64,000 nucleotides of DNA from [Actinomadura] parvosata subsp. kistnae. Its GTDB lineage: Bacteria > Actinomycetota > Actinomycetes > Streptosporangiales > Streptosporangiaceae. Both the position numbers and the translations under genes were made by a program. Where the stretch lies: NCBI RefSeq assembly GCF_900323885.1, contig NZ_OOHJ01000036.1, positions 88,288 through 152,287 on the forward strand, in the 5' to 3' direction. Position 1 is the first letter of the stretch. Each line of letters starts with the position of its first letter. Shown here piece after piece: positions 56,222 to 63,975 of the stretch. The notes below the pieces were generated by a model. That model was not told where the DNA came from and ran no database searches. It worked only from the letters and a program-made list of their open reading frames with translations.

Positions 56222-57622
56222 TCAGGCGCCGTACCGGCCGGGCGAGATCATGCCGTCCGGGTCGAGCGCCGTCTTGAGCCTGTGCAGCATGCCGAGGCCG
56301 GCGGTGCTGGTCTCGGACCAGACGTCGGCGGCGGCGTGATCGATGTCGGAGCGGTAGATGGCGCAGCCGTGGCCGCGCAGCACGCAGTTGCCGTCGTTGC
56401 GGAGCTGGTGGGCCCGGTACGGGGCGCCGGGCGCGCCGCGCTCGAAGAAGATCTGGATGACGCCGTTGGCCAGGTGCTTGCCGACGAGGTTCCACTCCAT
56501 CATCAGGGCCGTGGTGTGGCGGTCCACGGCGGTCTGCAGCGCGTCCAGGATCTGCTCGGTCCTGCGGGCGTGCATGGGCATGAGCGGCAGCAGCGCCAGG
56601 AAGCCCATCGCGCCCTCGTCGATCCGGTCGCACGACGTCACGCCGAGCGCGTTGTGCACGCCGCGGCAGGTGGGGATGCCCTGCGCCATCAGGGCCCTGG
56701 GGTAGAGCGGGTCGTCGGGGCTCACCTCGGCCGCGTCCACCACCCGCACCGCTTCGGCGCCCTCGACCTCGATGAGCGCCTTGCGCAGCAGCTCCTCGGC
56801 CAGCTCCACGGTGGCGTCGCTGCCCATGAGCGGCCCCATGATGGTGAACAGGCCCGGGTCCACGCCGGCGGGCAGCATCCAGTCGCCGTGACCGGGCACC
56901 AGCGACAGCTCGCGGACGCGCATCAGCCCGTCGGCCGGGTTGCCGCGGCGCAGGAAGGCGGTCATCGCCCCGAGCGCCACGCCGGCCTGGTCGCGCGGGA
57001 TGCGGCCGTGCACGAGCCCGATGGTCTCGGGGCGCGGCACCAGCGCCACGGCCATGGCGGTGACGATGCCCAGGTTGTGCTGCACGAACGTCTGCGTCAG
57101 GTCGGGCCCGGCGACCCGGCCGTGGTAGCGGCCCGCCGGGTCCAGCCCGCCGGTGGTGATCACGCTGCCGTCGGCCAGCACGGCCTCCAGCCCGGCCACG
57201 TCGTGGACGCGGGAGCGGACGCAGCCGTCGCCGCGGTCGAGGGCGTTGCCGAGGACGGAGGTGTCGGCGCACGAGGCGGTCACGTTCAGCATCCACGGGG
57301 TGTCCCGCAGCACGGCGGCGAGCTGCCGCTGCGTGACGCCCGGCTCGATGACCGCGAAGCCGGCCTCCAGGTCGAGGCCGCGGATGCGGTTCATGCCGCC
57401 GAGGTCCACGACCACGTTGTCGTCGGTGACCGGCACGGCCGAGCCCATGCCCCAGTTCCTGCCCGTGCTGATCGGATAGAGGCGGCGGCGTTCGGCCGTG
57501 GCCTGGCGGACGAGGGCGCGTACCTCGTCCAGGCTGCGCGGCGTCTCGACGCCCGCCACGGAGCGCGGCCGGTGACCCCCGACGTCACCCGACCGCAGCT
57601 CCAGTCTCGACGATCCCTGCAT
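56222..57622 (-). CDS. VAO-type FAD-binding oxidase (p-cresol methylhydroxylase/vanillyl-alcohol oxidase family)
   Basis: A 466-residue flavoprotein. The PCMH-type FAD domain has YPISTGRNWGMGSAVPV and DNVVVDLGGMNRI, then SCADTSVLGNALDRG. The C-terminal substrate domain ends SPGRYGA. Relatives oxidise para-substituted phenols or couple radicals. ATG 57622 is fixed by GAGGAG 4 bases upstream, although the frame remains open to 58159. It follows the 84-codon gene by 67 bp. No signal peptide. Confidence 0.85.
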   Translation of the reverse strand: MQGSSRLELRSGDVGGHRPRSVAGVETPRSLDEVRALVRQATAERRRLYPISTGRNWGMGSAVPVTDDNVVVDLGGMNRIRGLDLEAGFAVIEPGVTQRQLAAVLRDTPWMLNVTASCADTSVLGNALDRGDGCVRSRVHDVAGLEAVLADGSVITTGGLDPAGRYHGRVAGPDLTQTFVQHNLGIVTAMAVALVPRPETIGLVHGRIPRDQAGVALGAMTAFLRRGNPADGLMRVRELSLVPGHGDWMLPAGVDPGLFTIMGPLMGSDATVELAEELLRKALIEVEGAEAVRVVDAAEVSPDDPLYPRALMAQGIPTCRGVHNALGVTSCDRIDEGAMGFLALLPLMPMHARRTEQILDALQTAVDRHTTALMMEWNLVGKHLANGVIQIFFERGAPGAPYRAHQLRNDGNCVLRGHGCAIYRSDIDHAAADVWSETSTAGLGMLHRLKTALDPDGMISPGRYGA

Positions 57623-57689
57623 GGCTCTCCTCAAGGGTGAGATTCGCTCTTCCGGCTCTTTTGCGTCGGAGCCGCTGTGCGGGCACACG

Positions 57690-57944
57690 TCAGGCGGTGT
57701 GCTGGAGCAGGTCGTCGATGGAGCCGATGGCCTGGTTGGACAGCTCCCTGATGCCGAGCAGGCGCTGCTCGGTGTAGACGGTTTCCTCAAGGGGCGGAGC
57801 GGTACCAGTGAGTGGGCCGGGGAAGTCGAGCGTGCCGCGGGGCGCGGTCTGCGCGGGCACGTCGTGCGGGCCGTAGGGGTGGCGGCGGACGTGGTCGGTG
57901 TGCTCGCGCCGGGTCCGGGCGGGCAGGTGCGGGGGGGTTCGCAT
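57690..57944 (-). CDS. Small protein of unknown function (84 aa) in the redox cluster
   Basis: The N-terminal half is rich in His, Arg and Pro (MRTPPHLPARTRREHTDHV) and looks disordered; the C-terminal part (TEQRLLGIRELSNQAIGSID) forms a short amphipathic helix. No Cys. AGGAGAG precedes the ATG by about 8 bases, so translation is credible. It sits between the 301-aa unknown gene and the VAO-type oxidase gene on the same strand. A RiPP precursor is not supported, because no modifying enzyme or core motif is near. A partner or accessory of the oxidase is possible. Confidence 0.6.
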   Translation of the reverse strand: MRTPPHLPARTRREHTDHVRRHPYGPHDVPAQTAPRGTLDFPGPLTGTAPPLEETVYTEQRLLGIRELSNQAIGSIDDLLQHTA

Positions 57945-57988
57945 GACGGGAGCTCTCCTACCGGACTGGATGGGGGGTTTCCTGGCGA

Positions 57989-58006
57989 CCGCTCGCCGTT
58001 GAGCGG
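57989..58006 (-). promoter_or_regulatory. 6-bp stem-loop between the 301-aa and 84-aa genes
   Basis: CCGCTC and GAGCGG pair around a 6-base loop in the 69-bp gap. It may reduce read-through between the two genes; it is too short to be a strong terminator. Confidence 0.3.
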
Positions 58007-58013
58007 CTGGTGG

Positions 58014-58919
58014 TCAGCGTGCGCCCTCCTCGGTCTCCTCGAAGCCGGGGTAGCCGGCCCGCGGAGCGACGGCCGCCGGGGTGACGCGGGGCACGCCGTG
58101 GTTGATGACGCTGGCGGCGATGCGGCGCTCCGCCAGCCCCATGTGGGGACGGCCGGCACCGGAGGAACCCGGCCGGGCGCCGGCCGAGCCTGTGATCATG
58201 GAGCTGGCGTGCACCCAGCGGCGCGACTCGGCCAGCACCTCGCGCTGCGCGCGGGCGAGGTCGGAGTGGCGCGCGTAGTGCTCGCAGACGGCCCGCGCCA
58301 GCACCCGTGCCATGACGAGGTGCTCCTGGCAGGCGCCCGCGACCTTCGCCTCCAGGCCGGTGACCTGGGCGAGGAGCAGCTGCAGGTGCGGCAGGGCCGA
58401 GCCGCGCTCGAACCCGCCGAGCTCCGCCAGCCGCTCCGGCCAGCGCAGCCGCCGCTCGATCGCGGCGCACACCTCGCGCACCACCTGGGCGGCGGGCGCG
58501 TCGCCGGGGACGCGGCCGTCGAGCTGCACGGCGCGCTGCGCGGTCGGCTCGAAGTCGGCGAGCCGGCGCAGGCCGCTCTGCAGCAGGCGGACCCGGTTGT
58601 GCAGGCACGCGGCGCTCCAGCCGAGCACCAGCAGGCGGTCGGCGTCGGCCTCGCAGTGCCAGCCGACCAGCGCCACTTCGCGGGCCATGCGGTGGTGCAG
58701 CACCCATGACTCCTGCTCGCCGACCGGCATCGGGGTGTCGATCCAGACCTGGAGGCCGCCGGGGGGCAGCTCGGCGACCCCGACGTCCATGCCCTCGGGC
58801 GCGACCCGGGCGCAGATCCGCCGGACGACGCGCTCCTGGGCGACGCTCTCCGGCGCCATGGGCGCCGGGCCTGGCAGCACGCGCTCCGGGGCGACCTTCG
58901 CCCGTGGCTCGATGCTCAT
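58014..58919 (-). CDS. Protein of unknown function (301 aa), first gene of the redox cluster
   Basis: I do not recognise a domain. The N-terminal third has strands (GMDVGVAELPPGGLQVWIDTP), and most of the rest is helical: ACLHNRVRLLQSGLRRLADFE, AAQVVREVCAAIERRLRWPE, LQLLLAQVTGLEAKVAGACQ, and ARAVCEHYARHSDLARAQRE. There is no membrane span. The C-terminal tail is Gly/Pro-rich. ATG 58919 has GGAGG 8 bases upstream; the frame is open to 58967. It heads the minus-strand cluster behind two 17-bp direct repeats, so it could be regulatory or structural for the pathway. Confidence 0.7.
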   Translation of the reverse strand: MSIEPRAKVAPERVLPGPAPMAPESVAQERVVRRICARVAPEGMDVGVAELPPGGLQVWIDTPMPVGEQESWVLHHRMAREVALVGWHCEADADRLLVLGWSAACLHNRVRLLQSGLRRLADFEPTAQRAVQLDGRVPGDAPAAQVVREVCAAIERRLRWPERLAELGGFERGSALPHLQLLLAQVTGLEAKVAGACQEHLVMARVLARAVCEHYARHSDLARAQREVLAESRRWVHASSMITGSAGARPGSSGAGRPHMGLAERRIAASVINHGVPRVTPAAVAPRAGYPGFEETEEGAR

Positions 58920-58953
58920 CTGGGCCACCTCCTGACCCGAGGTCTCTCGACCT

Positions 58954-59024
58954 ACGTAAATTGACACTTAATAGTGCCGCCCCGATCGTCGTCAGACCGG
59001 CGTTTTCTGTCAACTGGCACTTAA
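58954..59024. promoter_or_regulatory. Two 17-bp direct repeats upstream of the redox cluster
   Basis: On the minus strand TTAAGTGCCAGTTGACA (59024-59008) and TTAAGTGTCAATTTACG (58971-58955) match at most positions and start 53 bp apart, five helical turns. TTGACA in the first copy is also a good -35 hexamer. They lie in the 251-bp gap between the 301-aa gene and the divergent sialidase-like gene and look like regulator-binding boxes. Confidence 0.5.
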
Positions 59025-59170
59025 CGAATCCAGCATGAGTGGGCCGCGACACGGAGGGGCACGCTCGTGAACCCGCGACTTCCCGCAGGTGAATGCGGGG
59101 TTACGGGGCGTGAATGATCTAGAGTCCGAACGGGGCCCCCGATGGCGGACGACAGGCGAGGAGCGAGCCA

Positions 59171-60868
59171 GTGCCGGTGCCGAGAGCCGTGGTCGCGGCC
59201 GTATCCATGGCCGCCGGGCTGCCCGCGTACCCGGGTGCGACGCAGGCCGGAGGCGGTTACTGCGTGCTACCTGATCATCCCGCTCAGTCCGGCCCTTACC
59301 TCGTGGCCACTGCTTCCTTCCTAGACTGGATTCATCCCAATCCGCCGCCCGCCGAGCCGGAGCCGGAAGGCGCCGAACGGCTCGACTTCGCCGGGTTCCC
59401 CAACGTGTCGGCCCTCGACGTGACCGGCCCCCGCGGCCGCCCCGAGACCAAGGTGATCGCCACCTACACCACGAACGTGGACAAGGTCGTCACCCTCACC
59501 AGCTCCGCGTCCGTCTCCGAGGACGGCGGGCGCACCTTCGGCCCGTCCGGCCAGACACCGCTGCGCGAATCCCCCATCGAGCTGCACGACGGCCGCTTCT
59601 TCGCCACCGAGTACTACCTGAACAGGACCGGGCCGCACACCGCCCGCCTCGGCGTGCTCACCTCGTCCACGCTGGAGGACGGCGAGAGCTGGCTGCGCTC
59701 CGAGGCCGTCCTGACCACGCCCGGCGACCTGCTGCCCGGCGGGGCCGCGCACGGGGCGCCGATCCAGCTCGCCGACGGGACGATCCTGATCACGGCCTAC
59801 GCCCGCTACAGCGACACCGGGGCGTACCAGGCGGAGGTGTACGCCAGCCACGACGGCGGGCGCACCTTCGAACGGCGCGGGGTCATCGCCGCGCCCGAGC
59901 CCGGGTTCGCCTTCAACGAGGCGGCCATCGAGCAGGCGGTCGACGGCAGCCTCGTGGCGGTGCTGCGGCACGACGGCGGCCGGTACTCGACCCTGCACCA
60001 GACCCGCTCCACCGACGACGGGCGCACCTGGGAGCCCGTGCGCGGGCTGCGCCTGGCCGGCTACGACTGCGTGGTGCGCGGCGTCGCGCCCCGGCTGCTG
60101 CTGATGCCCGGCGGCGCGCTCATCCTGAGCGCGGGACGACCCGACAACTGGCTCGCCGTCTCCCCCGACGGGCTCGGCACCGAATGGCTGGAGCCCCGGG
60201 TCACCTACCACAACCGCGACGGCATCGTGGACACCCGCGGCTCCTCCGGCTACACCGGCCTGGCCGCCGTCGGGCCGCACCGGTTCATCCAGGTGTTCGA
60301 CAACTGCAAGCTGCCCGGCGTGCGGCCCGACGGGCTGCTCGACGAGACCGCCTGCCCCGCGCACGGGCGCTTCGAGTTCGGCGGCCGGTACGCGGTCAAA
60401 CGGCTGCTGTTCGACGTCGCCACGCCCGGGCGGCGGCTGGACCTGGCCGCGCTGCGCCGCCGCGGCGACCTGCGCGTCACCACCGACATGCGCTGGACGA
60501 GCCCCAAACGGCCGCGCACCGGGCCCGGCGGGGCGCTGGACGGCAGCACCGGCTACTGGTCGAGCGCCATCGCCCGGGGCCGGGGCCACTACGAGCTGCA
60601 TTTCGACCGGCCGTACCGGCTGGCCAGGATCGGCCTCAGCCTGCGCCCGGGGCATCCGGCCAGTGCGCGCGTTTACGTGTCGAAGAACGGCCGATCCTGG
60701 GGCGAGCCGGTCGTGACCATCAAGGACCGGGTCGATCACGCGCTGCGTTACGACGAGCTCGGGCGCACCGCCCGGCACGTCAAGATCGTGACGGAGCCGT
60801 CGGCGGGATGCGATGCGGAGATCGGCCGCAAGTGCTCCGTCCTGAACGAGGTCGAACTGTTCACCTGA
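59171..60868 (+). CDS. Secreted sialidase-like (BNR/Asp-box) protein
   Basis: A 565-residue exported protein. The N-terminal hydrophobic stretch (AVVAAVSMAAGLPAYP) suggests a signal peptide. A six-bladed propeller follows, with Asp-boxes SEDGGRTFGPSG, SHDGGRTFERRG and STDDGRTWEPVR. The C-terminal region (about 450-565: STGYWSSAIARGRGHYELHF, LSLRPGHPASARVYVSKNG) looks like a discoidin/galactose-binding module. Relatives cleave sialic acids, but catalytic Arg and Tyr residues cannot be assigned confidently. GAGGAG lies 7 bases before the GTG start. The stop codon falls inside the first unit of a 19-bp tandem repeat. Confidence 0.8.
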   Translation: MPVPRAVVAAVSMAAGLPAYPGATQAGGGYCVLPDHPAQSGPYLVATASFLDWIHPNPPPAEPEPEGAERLDFAGFPNVSALDVTGPRGRPETKVIATYTTNVDKVVTLTSSASVSEDGGRTFGPSGQTPLRESPIELHDGRFFATEYYLNRTGPHTARLGVLTSSTLEDGESWLRSEAVLTTPGDLLPGGAAHGAPIQLADGTILITAYARYSDTGAYQAEVYASHDGGRTFERRGVIAAPEPGFAFNEAAIEQAVDGSLVAVLRHDGGRYSTLHQTRSTDDGRTWEPVRGLRLAGYDCVVRGVAPRLLLMPGGALILSAGRPDNWLAVSPDGLGTEWLEPRVTYHNRDGIVDTRGSSGYTGLAAVGPHRFIQVFDNCKLPGVRPDGLLDETACPAHGRFEFGGRYAVKRLLFDVATPGRRLDLAALRRRGDLRVTTDMRWTSPKRPRTGPGGALDGSTGYWSSAIARGRGHYELHFDRPYRLARIGLSLRPGHPASARVYVSKNGRSWGEPVVTIKDRVDHALRYDELGRTARHVKIVTEPSAGCDAEIGRKCSVLNEVELFT

Positions 60869-60934
60869 GCCCGCGCCGTTCACCCGAACTGGCGCTGTGG
60901 ACCCGAACTCGCGCTGTTCACCTGAAGCCGAGCG
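60859..60934. repeat. 19-bp tandem repeat (four units) starting over the sialidase stop codon
   Basis: Units start at 60859, 60878, 60897 and 60916, exactly 19 bp apart, with the consensus GTTCACC(C/T)GA followed by a variable stretch ending GCGC(C/T). The first unit contains the last two codons and the TGA of the sialidase-like gene; the second and fourth keep GTTCACC. The array lies between this gene and the terminator at 60952. Confidence 0.85.
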
Positions 60935-60951
60935 GTTTGTTCCGACACGCC

Positions 60952-60979
60952 CGCGGGGGCCCTTTCCGGCGCCCCCGCG
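60952..60979. terminator. Terminator between the sialidase-like and PRC-barrel genes
   Basis: CGCGGGGGC and GCCCCCGCG form a perfect 9-bp GC stem with a 10-base loop. It lies between convergent genes and can serve both directions. Confidence 0.75.
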
Positions 60980-60997
60980 TGACTTTCCGCGAGCCCC

Positions 60998-61945
60998 CTA
61001 CCGCGTGGGCGGCAGGCCACCGTCGTGGCCGAAGGGCTCGTCCTTGTCGTCCCTGGTCACGCCCTCCTCGTCGATCTCCAGCCGCTCCCGGCGGACCTGG
61101 CCCTCGACGGTCTCCTCGTGCTGGACGTCCTGCTTGCGCACGTGGATGCGCTCGACCGGCTTGGTCTCCTTGCCGACGACGGCGCGCTCCTCGTGCAGGA
61201 TCATCTCCCGGTCCTCGCCGTGGATCTCGTGCGGGCCCGTCATGTCGCCGTCGCGGATGGGCTCGCGCTCGATCACGACCTCCTCGTGGGAGAGCGGGAT
61301 CGTCTGCTGGACGTTCTCGGTCTCGACGTACTTGTGCAGGCGTACGCGGCCGGACTCCCTGCTCTCCTTGCCGATGTGCAGCTGCTCCTCCGACCGGGTC
61401 ATCTCGATGTCGCGGTCACCGGTGAGGTCACCGGTCATGCCGCCGCGCATCCCGCCGGTCATGCCGGCCCTTTCCCCGGTCATGCCGGTGCGTTCCCCGG
61501 TCATACCGGTGGTGTCGCCGGTCAGGCCTGCGGTCTCGCCGGTCAGGCCGCCGCGTTCCTCCGGTATGCCGCCGCGCCCGCCGGCCGGGCCCCGCATGGA
61601 GGTCTCGCCGGTGCGCTGGCGCGGGATGTCGGTCGGCTGCATGCCGTAGTAGCGGTAGAGGTCGGCCTCCTCCTTCAGGGACAGGCGGTCGTCGACGTCG
61701 ATGTTCGGCGCTTCCTTGATCATCTCCTTGTCGAAGGGGACCCGGATCTCCTCGCCCGTACGACGGGAGTTGGCCAGCGGCACGAAGGTCTGCTTCATGC
61801 CGAAGAACCCCGTGCGCACGGTCACCCACTCCGGCTCTCCCGTGTGGTCGTTCAGGTAGACCTGGCCGACCTTCCCGATCGACTGTCCGTCCGACCCCAC
61901 TACGTGGCAGTCGAGCAGGCTGCGGATCTCTGTTTGCATAGCCAC
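60998..61945 (-). CDS. PRC-barrel and DUF2382 domain protein
   Basis: A 315-residue protein. The N-terminal PRC-barrel spans about residues 5-80 (LDCHVVGSDGQSIGKVGQVY, TGFFGMKQTFVPL). A middle low-complexity region has heptad-like LTGETAG/MTGERTG repeats. The C-terminal DUF2382 (YsnF/AvaK) domain is charged (EEQLHIGKESRESGRVRLHK, EEVVIEREPI, VERIHVRKQDVQHEETVEG). Members are linked to stress responses, but the role is unknown. GTG 61945 has GGGGGA 5 bases upstream; ATG 61939 lies two codons in. No signal peptide or membrane span. Confidence 0.85.
   Translation of the reverse strand: MAMQTEIRSLLDCHVVGSDGQSIGKVGQVYLNDHTGEPEWVTVRTGFFGMKQTFVPLANSRRTGEEIRVPFDKEMIKEAPNIDVDDRLSLKEEADLYRYYGMQPTDIPRQRTGETSMRGPAGGRGGIPEERGGLTGETAGLTGDTTGMTGERTGMTGERAGMTGGMRGGMTGDLTGDRDIEMTRSEEQLHIGKESRESGRVRLHKYVETENVQQTIPLSHEEVVIEREPIRDGDMTGPHEIHGEDREMILHEERAVVGKETKPVERIHVRKQDVQHEETVEGQVRRERLEIDEEGVTRDDKDEPFGHDGGLPPTR
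61455..61559. repeat. 21-bp tandem repeat inside the PRC-barrel gene
   Basis: The motif ccggtc recurs at 61455, 61476, 61497, 61518 and 61539, exactly 21 bp apart, with a related copy at 61431. It encodes repeats of (L/M)TG(E/D)xxG between the two domains of the protein, probably a flexible linker. Confidence 0.85.
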
Positions 61946-62067
61946 GACGATCCCCCCGATGTGTTCGTCCTGGTTCAAAAGGGACAAATACCCTAAATCG
62001 CCATATCGCCACACACGAGGGAGGCACGTTTCCGCCTAATTCACGGAACGACTCTCAGCCCCTCGAA

Positions 62068-62616
62068 TCAGCCCGCCTGGGCCTTCTTCAGCGCGTTCAG
62101 ATGCTGCTGGAGCGACTGCTGCACCGTCCCGGCCAGCGCCTTCACCGTCGGATTGGCCCCCTTCGACACCTCCGTCTTGGTGGCCGCCAGCGCCTCCTTG
62201 TGCGCCTTGATCATGCCGGACAGGAAGTCCTGGTCGAAGTCCTGCCCCGTCACCTCCTGCAGCCGCGCCACCTCGGCCCGCTGCGCCTTCGACGGGGAGG
62301 TGGGCAGCTCGATGCCGAGCTGCGCGGCCGCCTGCGTGACCTTGGTGCCCAGCTTCGTGTGGTCCTCGACGAGCATCTTGCCCACGGACTTGACCTGCTT
62401 GGTGGTGCCCTTGCCCATCGCCAGCCGGCCCGCCTGCACCTCCGACAGGTTGCCCTGGTGGATGGTCTTCATCCACTCCCTGTCCTGCTCGGACGGCTGG
62501 GTGTCGGTCCGTACGGCCGCAGCCTCGGGATTCGGCGCCACGTCGGCGGCACAACCGGCGAGAACGGCGGCCAGAGCCGCGACGGACAGCGGCAGGGTCA
62601 GACTGGTGGTGCGCAT
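62068..62616 (-). CDS. DUF4142 lipoprotein
   Basis: A 182-residue exported protein. The signal peptide MRTTSLTLPLSVAALAAVLAG ends in the lipobox LAGC, so it is lipid-anchored. The mature part is a helical ferritin-like DUF4142 domain: REWMKTIHQGNLSEVQAGRL, KSVGKMLVEDHTKLGTKVTQ, DFLSGMIKAHKEALAATK, with His residues near helix ends. Function is unknown. It lies beside a PRC-barrel/DUF2382 gene; both families are often stress-induced. Confidence 0.88.
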   Translation of the reverse strand: MRTTSLTLPLSVAALAAVLAGCAADVAPNPEAAAVRTDTQPSEQDREWMKTIHQGNLSEVQAGRLAMGKGTTKQVKSVGKMLVEDHTKLGTKVTQAAAQLGIELPTSPSKAQRAEVARLQEVTGQDFDQDFLSGMIKAHKEALAATKTEVSKGANPTVKALAGTVQQSLQQHLNALKKAQAG

Positions 62617-62763
62617 GAGGATTCCTATGACATAGCGATACGTCTCCGCTACAGACAGTAACTACCGCCGGCCGGATGATCCGGCATTCCCCCTGCCCGG
62701 GCGCGTCAGGACGCCGAGCGCAGGGCCACGCGTTGTGACGACGGACGCGGCGCGCGTGTCGCG

Positions 62764-63975
62764 TCAGGGGCCGCGGTAGCCGGGCGGAGGGCCGTCGCCC
62801 TCGTAGGCGTTCACCTGGCCCTCGGTGAGGAACGTGCGCAGCACCTCCAGGTAGGCGTCGGTGCGGCCAGGAGGGACGCCGTCACCGACGTAGGCGAGAC
62901 GAGCGTGCGGCAGCACGCGCCGGAACGCGGCGACCTCCGCCCAGCGCTCGGCATCACACGCACCCTTGACGACCAGCACAGGCGCGACCACCCCCGCCAA
63001 GCCGGCACGCGAGAAGGCGGACGCAGCCAACCCCGCCGAGCCGGTATGCGGAAGGGCGGGCGTGGCCACCCTCGCCGCGCCGGTATGCGGAGGGGCAGGC
63101 GCGGCCGGCCTCGCCGAGCCGGCACGCGAGGAGGCGGACCCGGTCGCCCCCGCCGAGCCGGTACGCGAGAAGGCAGACGCGGCCAACGCCGCCGAGCCGG
63201 TACGCAGCGACGCGGGCGCGGGGCGTCCGGCCAGCGCCACGTAACCCCCGTACCCCGGGGCGGGGCCGGAGGCGGGGCACGTGGGCTCGGGCGGGTGGCG
63301 GAGGAGGAGTGCGAGCCGGGCGTCCAGCTCCCGGTCGCCGGCGAACGCGTGGGCGCTCACCGGATCCACCCGCAGCAGCGTCGCGACGGCGAGCGCGCGC
63401 GGGTGCGGCAGCCCTCCGGCTCCCAGGGCGACGGCCGAGAGGGCGGGCCGGGCCGGGGTGCGGGCCGGGGCGAGACCGGCCGGCGCGTACAGGACCGTCC
63501 TGGCCACCCGGTCCGGATGCGCCGCCAGGTACGCGGCCGCGAGCTGCGCCCCGTAGTCGCGGGCGACGAGATTGAGCCGCTCGGCCCGTACGGTGCGGCG
63601 GATCGCCTCCAGGTCGGCCACGTCCCTGGCCAGCCCGTACCCCCGAGGGTCGGGCAGCCGGGCCGAGCGACCGGCGCCGAGCTGGTCGTAGACGTACACC
63701 TGGAAACCGGCGGACGCGAGCCGGCCGTAGAACTCCGCGTCGCCCTCCAGGTCGGCCACGCCCGGCCCGCCGTGCAGGAAGATCACCGGCTCGGGCCGCG
63801 TGACCCGCTCGGGCACGATCCGCACGTACGCCAGCCGCGACCCGGTCGGCAGCCGCCACTCCCGCTGCCCCGCCACCTTGCCCGGACCCGGCGGCAGGAC
63901 GGGTGGGCTCAGCGTCGCCGCCCCCACCTGCCACACCACCGCCGCCTCCACCCCGAGCACGGCCACCGCCCGCAC
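62764..63975 (-). CDS. Alpha/beta-hydrolase fold protein with altered catalytic residues
   Basis: A 403-residue protein (from GTG 63975) of the S33/proline-iminopeptidase-like group. A hydrophobic N-terminus (AVAVLGVEAAVVWQVG) is probably a membrane anchor; the frame stays open to the window edge, so the true start may lie beyond it. The oxyanion motif FLHGGPG is normal. The nucleophile elbow reads VARDYGAQLAAAYLAAHP where relatives have GHSYGG, so Ser is replaced by Asp. The acid fits VVKGACDAERW, but the C-terminal His is absent (YVGDGVPPGR). Inserted between cap and acid are six 13-residue repeats. It may be inactive or use a different mechanism. Confidence 0.75.
   Translation of the reverse strand: MRAVAVLGVEAAVVWQVGAATLSPPVLPPGPGKVAGQREWRLPTGSRLAYVRIVPERVTRPEPVIFLHGGPGVADLEGDAEFYGRLASAGFQVYVYDQLGAGRSARLPDPRGYGLARDVADLEAIRRTVRAERLNLVARDYGAQLAAAYLAAHPDRVARTVLYAPAGLAPARTPARPALSAVALGAGGLPHPRALAVATLLRVDPVSAHAFAGDRELDARLALLLRHPPEPTCPASGPAPGYGGYVALAGRPAPASLRTGSAALAASAFSRTGSAGATGSASSRAGSARPAAPAPPHTGAARVATPALPHTGSAGLAASAFSRAGLAGVVAPVLVVKGACDAERWAEVAAFRRVLPHARLAYVGDGVPPGRTDAYLEVLRTFLTEGQVNAYEGDGPPPGYRGP
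63002..63235. repeat. 39-bp in-frame tandem repeat (six units) inside the hydrolase gene
   Basis: The motif ccgg(c/t)(a)(c/t)gcg recurs at 63002, 63041, 63080, 63119, 63158 and 63197, exactly 39 bp apart. It encodes six 13-residue repeats such as HTGSAGLAASAFS and RTGSAGATGSASS. The last unit runs into the conserved core strand VVAPVLVV, which suggests that the array grew from the gene's own sequence. Confidence 0.9.

Noticed and set aside
57690..57944. 84-aa gene as a RiPP precursor
   Set aside because: No Cys-, Ser/Thr- or Gly-rich core is seen at the C-terminus, and no YcaO, lanthionine, radical SAM or protease gene is near. Kept as an unknown small protein.
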